A stretch of 64,000 nucleotides of DNA, taken from positions 6,944,001-7,008,000 of the forward strand of contig CM082597.2 in NCBI GenBank assembly GCA_040954595.2, in the 5' to 3' direction. Source of the DNA: Balanoglossus misakiensis (taxonomy: Eukaryota; Hemichordata). Below are positions 12,084 to 23,400 of this stretch, in pieces. The translations under genes and the position numbers were made by a program. The notes below the pieces were generated by a model. The model did no database searches, was not told the origin of the DNA, and saw only the letters and a program-made list of their open reading frames with translations. How positions within the stretch are numbered: position 1 is the first letter of the stretch; each line of letters starts with the position of its first letter.

Positions 12084-12100
12084 AATAAAGTTGAAATAAA
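12084..12100 (+). terminator. Poly(A) signals of the LicD-like gene
   Basis: Two AATAAA hexamers, at 12084-12089 and 12095-12100, lie about 60-75 bp after the LicD-like stop codon. Confidence 0.65.
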
Positions 12101-14191
12101 GTTGAACCAACGCAGGGTCTCCAGAACAACTGGTTTACTTACAGATTCCTCGGATTATTCCACTATCGTGTTGTCTTTCTTGGCTTCGTCTTCTGTCCAT
12201 GGGAGCTCGAGTAGCGTGTTACTACAAACTGAGACACAAACCGTTCAATATCACTATCGTAGTCGGTATCAAAAATATCAGAGAAATCGACGAGGTCCAT
12301 CCTGACCACAGGTAAGCACGAAAATGGCGTGGCAGGCCATCCACCTGGTGAGAACATAATCTAAATATGCAAACACTACCACTATATCGAGCAATCCCAT
12401 GCAGGTATAGATTGCATGCCTTCTTGCCGGCCAATAGCAAATACAGTAAAGCAGGGCGAATTGTACTTGACCAATCAGATTAAAACAGTTTACTTCTACA
12501 CATGTGGTACATGTCTCTGTTGCTCTTATTCACATGCAGATGTGCATTGACTGAACCCCCCTACTTTCTGCGAAAGGTCAACCTTCATCAGGTTGACAAG
12601 TTCCATTCCTTATCGACAGGCACAGCGACTGCCATAGAGTCCAGGTGGGCAGATGTACGTGGACAGATGACCTAAATACAGCTGTGAACATTTGCATATA
12701 TGTGATGTCATTTGCCAATGGCATGTGTGTCTTCTGGAATATGGTTCTGTATTTTTTCTGATGCAAAGAAAATTGATTTTGGAAATTACCCCTATCACCT
12801 GCTGCTTAGCAATGTTATTCCTTCGGTTAAAGCGCGTAGCTTGTCTCACGCGCATGCGCGTAACTTCCCAGCAAATTTTCCATTCGATGCATTCAAATAG
12901 TGGACTGCCTTCGCTTCCTTCCATATTTCATGCGCACCGTATAAGTAGATACTGGATTTGTCCCTCCTTTTCACCCAAACTAGTGTCTTTTCACGATCTC
13001 CGACACAGATTATGGTCGCCGCCATCTTCTCTGTTGTTAGGACAGAGCACTGGCTTATGGGATTGTTCACGTCTGTAACCAGCGGCGACAGTTGGAACAT
13101 GCATGTGAGACGAGCTAGGCGCTTTAAACCCTTACTTCCTCTTTTTTTTCTTATTAGGTGGCCTATGGAGTTGTCAAGAAGTGTAGCAGTAGACGGGAAG
13201 ACGTATATTGCCTTTCACAAAATTCTTGATATATACTGATATTGTACATACAACTGTTAAGTGCTGACACTACGTGTAGTTGCTGACATTGAAATTGTAG
13301 GATCAAAGAGCAATATGGGAAATGCGTTCACAAGTATTCAACACGTAATGAAAAAAAGACATTGTAGAATTATTACAACTTGTAAAATGAATCAAAACAA
13401 TCATGCGCACAAAAATGTCAACACAATAAACTTCGCCCATTCTACTGATTAAACAAGTATTTTATTGGCAATCACTGTAGAAAATATTATTGGTATATGT
13501 AAGCAGGGGGAATAAAACATTTTAATTAATATACTGTTTGAGTCAGTAAGTAAATGTCCATTTGCCTATGTGTATTTTGAGGAGTGAAAAGTAAGATTGT
13601 AACCAACTTGATTTCAATGTTTGAGCAACTTGAGACACAAATAACACATCTGATTTATGCCATCATGCCCCCCCCCCCCCCACAAATGTTACACCCAACC
13701 CAAACACGCCCCTAAACACGAGAAAGTTGAAACCATATTGTTACTGCAGAGCTGTATCAGGCTGTTTGTAATTGAACAAGTATAATCGTTCAAAATAGCC
13801 TAGGTCCGATAAAACCAATGTCTGGCGTCTTTTGTACTTTTAACCCTGACAGCCCTCGTCCCAGACAGCCTCTATGTCACACATCACCCTGATGGTTGCT
13901 ATGTTACCATACAAGTAACTATGGAGATCGTAAACATACAGCTAGCTCCATGGTGCAGATTGCTTGGTGCAAAGCCCTGGTCCAAACCTCCCCTTTTTGA
14001 GAAGGCAATGCAGACTAGACTATGTAGACTGAGCATGTACATACAGATACTTCCTTCACACTGGCATCATGGACACATAGACACATTTCTGAATTTATTT
14101 TTACAAATCACAAAATACATCATTGAATTTGAAATTGATTGGAAAGTTCCTGTAGATTTGTCTCTTCTCCATTGCTTTAATTAATATTACT
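12101..14191. other. Intergenic region without a confident gene
   Basis: It holds short low-confidence reading frames, a C run at about 13669-13682, and one copy of a dispersed coding-like fragment (12898-13060, listed separately). A 45-codon acidic frame on the minus strand near 12163-12300 ends just before a strong minus-strand gtaagt but lacks conserved features. Confidence 0.4.
12898..13060 (-). repeat. Dispersed fragment with coding-like start ([14 protein letters not shown])
   Basis: On the minus strand this reads AAGATGGCGGCGACCAT and translates as [20 protein letters not shown] and on to YGAHEIWKEAKA. A related copy lies on the plus strand at about 25655-25790 ([14 protein letters not shown], then a stop), and a more decayed one at about 29797-29892. 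AAGATGGCGGC is a typical promoter/start-region motif. It may be a mobilised first exon of some gene. The family is not recognised. Confidence 0.6.
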
Positions 14192-14252
14192 TTAACCCAT
14201 TCACCACCACGTCTATAGACTCTATAGAGGGAACTGTGGGTGAAAGGGTTAA
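14192..14252. mobile_element. Short TTAA MITE (family M2), 61 bp
   Basis: It is bounded by TTAA at 14192-14195 and 14249-14252, with termini TTAACCCATTCACCACCA and its near complement GGGTGAAAGGGTTAA. The centre reads ctatagactctatagaggga. A 94-bp copy lies at 24229-24322. Confidence 0.75.
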
Positions 14253-17010
14253 TGTAATCTTTGTCAAAATCTTATATTGTGATGAATATTTCCAGATTAT
14301 TCTTGGTAAAAGTGATTGTTCTGAGCCAGACTGGTTAAAAGGAAATGATGTAAGATGTGTAAATGCAGTCAATTATTTATGAATATATTTACAGTTGTTT
14401 AATTGCTAATTGTCATCACAGAATTCTCTGTATAAAATTTCTATCTATAAATGCTGTTGTTACAATGATTATCATACAAACTGTACCACAGTATTCACAA
14501 GATCAATTAGACATCGGCTAACTTTGTTTAGTCATACTTTATCAAAAACATCTGTCTGTCTGGCTTAAACATCATAGTCTTTTCCAGACCAGTTACCAAA
14601 TAAACGAGAATTCTCGCTACCTTAAACAGGCTTTGGCTGCCTAGGTGAGTGATGAAAATCTCATATGATCGACACAATTTCAAGATGGCCGATTTTTTGC
14701 CATGTTTAAGAAATTGAAGTTCATAAGCTAAAGTTCTCCTGGTTCATTCTTAAACTTTGTAAAGGAAAAAAAATGTGAAAGGAGTTGAATGAGTTTAATA
14801 TGCAAACTACAAAGACAGACATTTTGACTGAAGAAAGTTTTGAAGATTGCCTGGTGTAGTGTGTATAATGTATAACCTACATCCACCAAAGCCATTATTT
14901 CCAGTTTGTACACATGAAGGATAACACTTAATTAATGTTCACTGCATTGCTTTGGCACAATTTGACCGAAAATCACCGTAACAACAGCCTTCTCTTTTCT
15001 CTGTAAATGTTTATTCTGCTACGTATAAAATTATATTATATTTTCTTACACAAATGGGACTTCAATGGCAATTGCACAATGCACTCCTGTGTTCTAGTAT
15101 GGGGTCAGGTACGGGCCGATCTTGGCCTAAAACCTGGCCAGTATATTATAATGAACCAAAGACCATGTGATCATAAACAAGATGGATGCCTCCTATGTCG
15201 GTACGCAAACGAGAGCCATGTTTACAAAAGCCCGTGCCTGACCCTTTCCTTTTAGCATAGCGCAGCCAGCGTTTGGAATGGGGCAGGGGATCAGACTATC
15301 CTGTGTTCTTGACATATTTCCGATAATTCCAAGGGTGCATATTGATGACAACATTTCTATTTGCCAAACTTGTTGGATTTATCTCACAATTACATCCTTC
15401 TAAAGAAACCATGCGTTTTCCAGATTAATACTTGTAAAGAAATATTCACATCCGATATATGTTGCTATAACCACTGTTGCTAAGTACGGTATGTTCCAAA
15501 TTTCAGAACTTATTTTAGGAGTTTTTAGTTCAAAAATGAAAGTTAAAAGGACATGATTGTAGAGTATTTTTGTCAGCCTTTTATGATCATGAACATTTTA
15601 TGAGAACATAATCGGCTAAATCAATATTCCATGACTTTCCACAAGTCAATTTTGTCGACCATGAAACTGTATTTGAAATACAGAACAAATCAGTAAAAAT
15701 CCTCAGAAATTATATTTAATACTTTTATGATTAGCTGCAAACCTTCTCACATTATTACATGATCTGGTTCTCCTATTGGTTGAAAATGACCCTGCACTGA
15801 AATGGAGCCATTTTGAATAGAATGTTTCAAAACATGAACCAAGAAACTATGTCCTGAAAATTCTTATTATGTGTATTCTTCGATATCAAGACGTCAGACG
15901 CGCTCAGGCACAGTCACGTTGTAATTCATATTTCCAGATGACGGGCAACTTCAGCAATGTGGACTTTTGTGGTCCAGACAAAAACTGTACAGACGAAATG
16001 CAATGAGGCTGATGAGGCACCATATCTGATACATGTTACGTGTTTGGCGGTTCTAAAGTAAAAACATTCTCGGAAAAACTTTTACTGGATGCCGAAATAT
16101 TTCTTGCCCGTCACCTGGAAATGACAATGCCGTGGGTCACATTGCCAGATCACGTGATTGATAATAAAGAATACATTGTATCTTCAACAATATGTGTATA
16201 ATTCTCAAAACTATTTATTAGAAGATGCAAGATATAAAATGAGCTAGAGGGAGTTGTTATTCTTGTTTACTGGCAAATTTTAAAATTTGTTGACAAGCAC
16301 ACAGCAGTTCATTCTATTTCTGGATATTTTCTCGAATAAAGATTCTATTATTTATGAAAATAAAAAAATATCAAAGCTATAATACAGTCTGATGTAATAT
16401 TTGATTGACATTTAAAAAAATATGTCTCTTCTAAATCTGTGTCGCTGTAGCAGACAATGAAAAGGCTGCCCTCTATCAGACGATGTGAGTCACAACAACG
16501 TGCTACTGTGGTTCCGTTAACGCAAAATCCTGCGTATTTTACGCTTTTCTGACCATACTTACGCAAAGATAATGATGGACGCGTACACCAGGGACGCGTT
16601 GACATTAGCCACTAGAGATAAGGAAATTGTATTGAGCAAAGCTTACAAGCCAAAAATAACTGGACGCACACGTAACTTTGCAACATTAACGCACAGAAAT
16701 GTTGCAATTTTCACTCAGGCAACATTACAGATTAAACTTTGCAACATTGTACGGTGGTGTTCTGTTACAGGCTTTCAACTTCCTAAGCAATTTTGATACA
16801 TTTTACGCAAAGTAAATTCTGAATGCGTATTGAAGTACGCATAGAAAAAAAATCTAACGGAACCTCTGGTGCTATCCTCACAGAGCCTGGACATCTCCTT
16901 CCATTGACTGACACGCAACACAATCTGAATAAAAAGAGTTCTATTTCTGTTACTTTTTCTCAAAGCTCCATTAGCTGTACAGTTTCACTATATCTTCAGT
17001 ATTTTTGATT
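14253..17010 (+). repeat. Segmental duplication, copy 2
   Basis: Direct-orientation partner of 6278-8450 starting at atgtaatctttgtcaaaatc. It includes extra sequence at about 14640-14915 absent from copy 1 and a 363-bp transposon at 16506-16868. No gene is supported in it. It abuts the 3' end of the UBASH3-like gene. Confidence 0.8.
16506..16868. mobile_element. 363-bp DNA transposon with TIRs and 6-bp TSD
   Basis: The termini CTGTGGTTCCGTTAACGC and ...CTAACGGAACCTCTG are inverted repeats. Target duplication gtgcta lies at 16500-16505 and 16869-16874. The empty site is visible in segmental duplication copy 1 (acaatgtgctatcctcaca near 8304-8325), so insertion happened after the duplication or was not shared. 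The interior has repeated cgta/acgc motifs and no transposase. Confidence 0.82.
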
Positions 17011-17146
17011 TGTGTATCTTCGGCTGTTTCTGGTTCAATTTCCTGAAACAGGATGAAATGCCCAGTATCCAGCTTATCAACAGTACATATGTGTGTATAG
17101 TCAGCATTGTTATTGTGCAAAATTTGAATTTAAGTCCAGACTAGAA

Positions 17147-17152
17147 TTTATT
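17147..17152 (-). terminator. Candidate poly(A) signal of the UBASH3-like gene
   Basis: AATAAA on the minus strand lies about 320 bp after the UBASH3-like stop codon. It is the first such hexamer noticed downstream on that strand. Confidence 0.4.
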
Positions 17153-17215
17153 TATCAGCAATAACAATGGCCATTACACACATGATATGTTGACAAGTGG
17201 AGTCCAGTCAAACCC

Positions 17216-17375
17216 CTGTTAGTGGCCACCGCTATATAGTGGTCACCTCTATATAGTGGCCACTTTGTTTCAGTCCCTGTGCAATTCACATGTGCATTAT
17301 TTAACCTGTCTATAAAGGCCAGTTTAGGAAAGTCCCTTGACTGGCCACTATAGACAGGTTGGACTGTACTGGGTA
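17216..17375. repeat. 'gtggccac...tatatagtgg' repeat in the UBASH3 3' region
   Basis: This contains repeated and inverted gtggccac/tatatagtggcc motifs and ends ccactatagacaggttggac. A related copy lies at about 45588-45690 in an NLR intron (ttagtggccacctctatata). It is probably a small DNA element. It would lie in the UBASH3-like 3' UTR if the poly(A) signal at 17147 is used. Confidence 0.55.
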
Positions 17376-17470
17376 TTTTAGCATGCTGTTTAGAGTACAG
17401 AAACAAATTGCATGTGATACACAGAATAAAAATACTGGAAATAAAGCTGAAAGATTCAGCTGATGTCCCT

Positions 17471-20400
17471 TTAATTCCTCAGGATTCTCCAGTCAAATCT
17501 AGGGTTGGGTCCGTGTGTGAGTGTTGGGAAGGGTGTCTGGATGAGATCCCAAATGCCAGCATCGGGAATTTCCTCCAGAGTGACCACACCACAATACGGT
17601 ATCTGAAAACCAAACAAAAAATCACTTCATTAATAAACGCATCCTTAATTGCACCAAGAAAATCGAAACTGCTAAAAATAAAATATTCATTAAGTTTAGA
17701 TTCTCTAATGATGAAACAATACGACGACAACCTTCCCAAAATACAGCCATTTTACACAGATCTCTAGACTTGCTCCAAGTCTATGGGCTTCATTATTTTA
17801 TAATAAATACATTTAAAAAACTTGTTCCGAATTTCTCTATGTACCGTGTGTGGAGTAAACGTCAGCGAGTGTGAGCGTGTATGTATGTGTAGGGAATGTG
17901 TAGGCCCATAGTCTCTTGGTCGACGCTACCCAACACCATGAGCTCAGTCCCAAATTCGAAACTCGCCTCACTACCAAAAACACGCTCAAGGCAAGCATGC
18001 ACGCAAAAAGTATTGAAATTATTTATGAAGACAAAAAAACATTGAAAACACAAAAATTATTGAGATTTAAAAATCACCAAGTGACTAGTGGTCCAGTCTA
18101 ACAGATCTCCAAAAACTGACAAAATAGAGAGGTGGTCGACAGATGGCGTTTTCCCTAAACCCATTTTTATTTCACAGATGTTTTTGAATCATATTATCAG
18201 AAGTATTAATTTCAACATTACCAGGAGACCTTTGATTTCAAGGTGCCTTCTACCTTCGACTCTGCACCTTTTCTGGTTTCATACAAAGCTTGACTTGAAA
18301 CTTGTATTAGTTTTTTTTTCTTTGGTAATTGACCAAGTCTCACGTGCTAAGCAAAAAATCATCTATTGACAATGATTACATGCGGCAGACGAGATTCTGT
18401 TGAAGTATAGTTTGAGATTTACCTTTTGTACGATTTTTGTGAATTCTGTTGGATTTCTGTGAGAGAGTCCGGTCAATTGTCGACTGCATCCATCCAAGGT
18501 CCCTGCATGTCCAACCAACAAGACGTTGCCACCTGAAATAATATCAAGTCATTAATATCATACCACATTATTTCATACTAGAGCTAGCGAGAGTGAATTG
18601 CAAAATCTTGTCGGGCAAATATGGTGTCAAATTTGAATTGACTTTGGGTCCAAGTGATTATTAAACTGTCAGTTTTCAGTTGCAAGGAATACAGTTGTTG
18701 TTACAACTCTGCTAACATTATCTGGGAGCGGTATTATGGGTATATTTTCAAACAGGTAGGGACGATTCACTGCTAATGGGGCCCAGAGTGTGCCTTGAGT
18801 GTGCACTGCAAATCTGTAGTGGGCCAGGTAATAGGATTGTGTTGTAGTCTGGTTTGGCCTACAGCGCGAGCCGCACGAAAGCTGCATCGCGCACGATCCA
18901 GCCACCCAACCAGCCCATCAAGGCTACAGATACATCACATCACACATATATACTATCATTACATCACATCACATACATGTAATATCATAATCTGTCATGT
19001 CATTTTCTAAACCATATATCACAACACGCATATCAGCACCCTCTCTGACTCATGTAATGTTGAAGACATCTTATGATTTTGATTTGTAAGTGAATGTCAC
19101 GTCTCCTTTAAAACAGGAATATGAAATAAAGAAGTCATGAGCACTATTATCAGCAGCACATTTTTCATAAGGTTCATTCAATGATTTTCCAAGTAGTCAA
19201 AAAATAAGTTGCACCTGGGTCACATTTTTCTTATTACTGGATATGTATACACCCTTTTCATTAGTCTAGCGCCCTCCTGCAACCATTGAGAATTTGAACT
19301 CAAAGACAGGCCAAATGAGGAAAGTAGATTAGTCAAGGAGATTTCCCAAATGGCCTAGCTTTGAGTTCTAATTCATGATGGCTGCATGAGGGCGCTAGAC
19401 TTATGAAAATGATATATTGTTGTTCTAAATGGTGATCAGGAAATACAAAAATGTACAAGTACCTGTCTTTTCAAAGAGCTTCAGTACATTTTGAGTAAAT
19501 ATATGGCTGCGTTTATAATACTGTTCACATTTTTCTTTTGGGTCCAGTTGCTGCACAGTCACAAAAGGCTTGTAATCTGTGTCGACTCGAAGTCCAAAGG
19601 CTGCCATCTCAGCAGGTGTCATCCAGTTAGGGATACCTAATGGACTCCATGCCAACCATTCAAAAAGTCCAGCATCGACTCGAATTTTCACAGACTCGTC
19701 AGCGCCTAGACCTAAATATACAACAAATGAAATGGGAATGAATTCAGATATATTCAAATGTTATGTGCACTGTTTGAGAAAACAGGTCAGATTGAGTACA
19801 GACAGACAAATAGATAGATTAAAGTGACACGGTTTCATGATACATAAAAATAATTACAAATATTTCAAATAACATGAAACCCCAGCCAAGTATTTCAGCT
19901 TATGAGACACTTTGCTTAACTAAGTATCATGATGTGGGTATTAACTATGAAGCTTGTAGAACAACAAAAATTATCCATTGAAATTATATTCCTTCTTCTT
20001 ATGAACATAAAGTAATTTTGAAAAGAAAAACAAGTTCTCTAATTTCTCATGAAGCAGCAGATCCTTTGGTGTGTCTGGAAATTAAGTTCTAAGTCTAATG
20101 TCATCATAAATACCAAAGTGAAATGAAACTCGTCTTCCACAGTACAATGAAAAAGTGAAATGGAACACAAGCCTCGTTGCAGATTTTGTAGATAAGTGAC
20201 TTCCACTATGGATGTTTCTAGACTACTCGTGATGTGGAGTATTCTGCCATATTTTCAAAATACAGCGGCAGAATATACTGCATCACTAATGAAAATAACA
20301 TCTGTACGGCACAGATCGCCTGCACAGGTCATAAAGTTCTGTCATATTCTTTGTGATTTACAGAGTAGAACAAGAAACCACAGTTGATACACAAAACATA

Positions 20401-23400
20401 AATACTGAGAAAAATCATCCAAAGTTGGAGTTACTGGAGCTTGTGAGTATACCTTGAAGAATAGCATCAGCTGTTTGTACAGATCGCAATGCAGTTGATG
20501 AAAAGACATGTTTCACTGTAATCCCCTCCTCTCTCATTGCTTCTCCTGTTGAATCAAAACAAAGAGCGTTGTTGATACTGTGACGCTATGGCTCACATAT
20601 GTTGACATTTAAAAAAAATATACTCTTACATAAAAGTTTCTAGTTACATCCAGTATAGTAGAAACTTTATGTTTAGTAAAAAAACTCAGACATTACCTCA
20701 AGCATTGGCTAACGACACTACAAGCAGTACCCAGGTAAATGTTACCGTGGTTCCCCAGTCATTTTACTGGGGTTCCCCTTAGTATATCAATACAGTCATG
20801 TTAAAGGTAGCAGAATTGTTACCGGGATTCCCAAATCATTTACCAATGTTCCCCAAACTTAACAAAAACACTGACAAGGATTGTATGCCGCAGAAAGTTT
20901 AAACGGACATTCGTTTTATCTTTTGGCTTTATTTCCCAGTATTTTTGTTCGTTGTATAAAATGCAATTTCTTGTTCTACTCCAAACAGCATGGTAATATA
21001 CCTAGCACTCAGCTTGTCAACATAGCCTGTATGTGTGTTATGGCCATTGTTAATGAATTCTAGTCCGGACTTGAATTCAACGACACAACGACAGTGCTGA
21101 CGACACACATACCTTGTGTGTTGATAAGCTTAAAGCTGGGCATTTTATCATGTTTCAGGGATTTGAACAAGAAAACATAAAAACAATGATACTTAAAACA
21201 TAGCAAGAAGTTACAGCTGATGTATATGTAGTGAATGATCATTCGACCACACACAACTTTCATCCCGTTTGTATGATATGAGAGTAAAAACTTGCCCAAA
21301 GTGAATAAAAGGTAGAAAATGATTATTCATTTTGGCGAGTTTTTCACTCTCGTGTCTACAAGGTGGACGTTGATTCTCTATATATCCACATGTAAAATAA
21401 CATAAACGGTGTCTTGTATCAAACATAATTAATGGGAAAAGGGCAGCGAGAGGGAGACTTTGTCCCTTTAATGATATCAATGGCATGGACCGCAAAATAT
21501 TTCATGCTCAGAGCTCTCATTACACATTGGTGAATAATCTCACAGAATTTACCTGTCAGTCGTGCCTGGAAAAGTCCCATTTCAGTAATTGGTGAATCTT
21601 TATTGAAACTTTTTGCTCCTCCTTGTCTTTGAGGAACTGTCTTTGGCATGTTTAGATTCTTGCGTGTATACTTGCCTAGAGATGAAAGAAAGGTAAGTTA
21701 AAACCCTTTCACTGCCATGGTTTGGTCCAAAGCCTTTGTCACATAAGCTCAACAAAGAAAACTGCACTAAGTAAGAATTTTCAAAGTGTATATAAAAGTG
21801 GTTCTATGGCTATCATGTGACTGTATTATGCTGAAATATAAAAGTTATGCATGTTTTTATGAAACAATATTGTCCCATGGTAAAATTTCCCAAGAAAACT
21901 TTGTGTGTGCTTTTCTCAAAAACCTGAAAACCTATGCACTTGTAGACACAAAACAAAGAATTTACTTACTTTGGCCTTTAGTAATCAAATTTATATACAC
22001 TTAGAAAATTCATACTTAGGGAATAATGTACTGTTCTTTGTGATTTCACAAAACCAAAACTGCAGAAGATTCTGGAAAACCTTCCTGCTTGAAAATGATC
22101 ATCTGATGAACTTTAACCCTAATGCTACTGGGTGTCATACTGGTTTGCACTGTATTGGTTTGAGGGTCTTGTATAGGCCCTACTGAGTATTTCACACTTG
22201 GCAGTCTAACAGGTCTGGGAGTCAGGATTCTAGACACCCTGGAAATCAAACCAGTTTCAACTGACTTGGCAGCGTTAGGGTTAATACTAACCTGATACAT
22301 CAAAGCAATATTTCAGCCACTGTTGACCAAATGTGATGTCCACTCTTTCTGCATGGCGAACTATAAAAAGTTTGCGGAGCTCCTTCTTTACTGGCCCTGA
22401 AGAATTCACCACATTTGCTTTTCTCTGTTTGTTGACCTGTTTTGAAAGAAGAGACACAAAAATGTTGAGTTTCCATATTTTATACATTTCAGTACGCAAC
22501 ATGCACTATCAGAGAGTGCCATAAGGTACAGTAAATTCCTTTGAAAAAATGTAACATTAAAGGGACAAAGTCTCTCTCTCGCTGCCCTTTCCCAATTAAT
22601 TATGCTATACAAGACACTGTTTATGTTATTCTACATGTGGATATATAGTGAATCAACATTCGACCACACACAACTTCAACCCTGTTTGTAAGATATGAGT
22701 AAAAACCTCGCCAAAAGTAACTACAAATACAAAAGGAGAATGTTGGCTGAGTCACTGTAGTTGTGTGAATTGATTGACCCTACCACCCCTATTCCGTCGT
22801 ACATGGGTCCATCATATCAGTGAAAAATTATTGGTAATTTTTCGAGAATAGATGAGTAGTTGGAACTGCAAAATACAGCTGTGATGTTCTGAGTAATTTC
22901 AAAATTCTCAGGACAGCAAACAAAGAATTTTATGAAGTCACCTTACCTTTGCATAAAGTGGTTCTGTTAAGAGACCCTCCGGCGACATATATTTACTTCC
23001 CCGAGATTCATCAGATCCAAACAGTAACTCAGCTGCAACTGCAGGGACTGGGTTTGTACATCGACCGCTATCGCTCTTGGTTCGTGTCAGTGGCAATACT
23101 CTGTAACCAACAAGAAAACAATTGAGGAAATCAGAACAGAGATCAAGACTAATAGAATCTCACACTCCCAAGAAAATGACATTCTGGTTTTGCCTCGGAT
23201 TTCTTTCACAGATGCATTTCTTCAGCAAGCACTGGTTTGTGGAAGATGGTGAGGGATGGTCGCCTGTATCGAACAGCTACGACAATGGAGGCAGCGGGGT
23301 TGTTACAGGTTCCAAGCAAAAGATATCAGTGCTGGGATTAGTCCTGACATTCATACACTCCCAAGGACCTGGGATCATATTTCTTACCGAGTTGGGGATT

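Noticed and set aside
12163-12357. Minus-strand acidic frame MDLVDFSDIFDTDYDSDIER
   Set aside because: Only 45 codons with a weak acceptor and a stop before the strong donor; no recognised domain.
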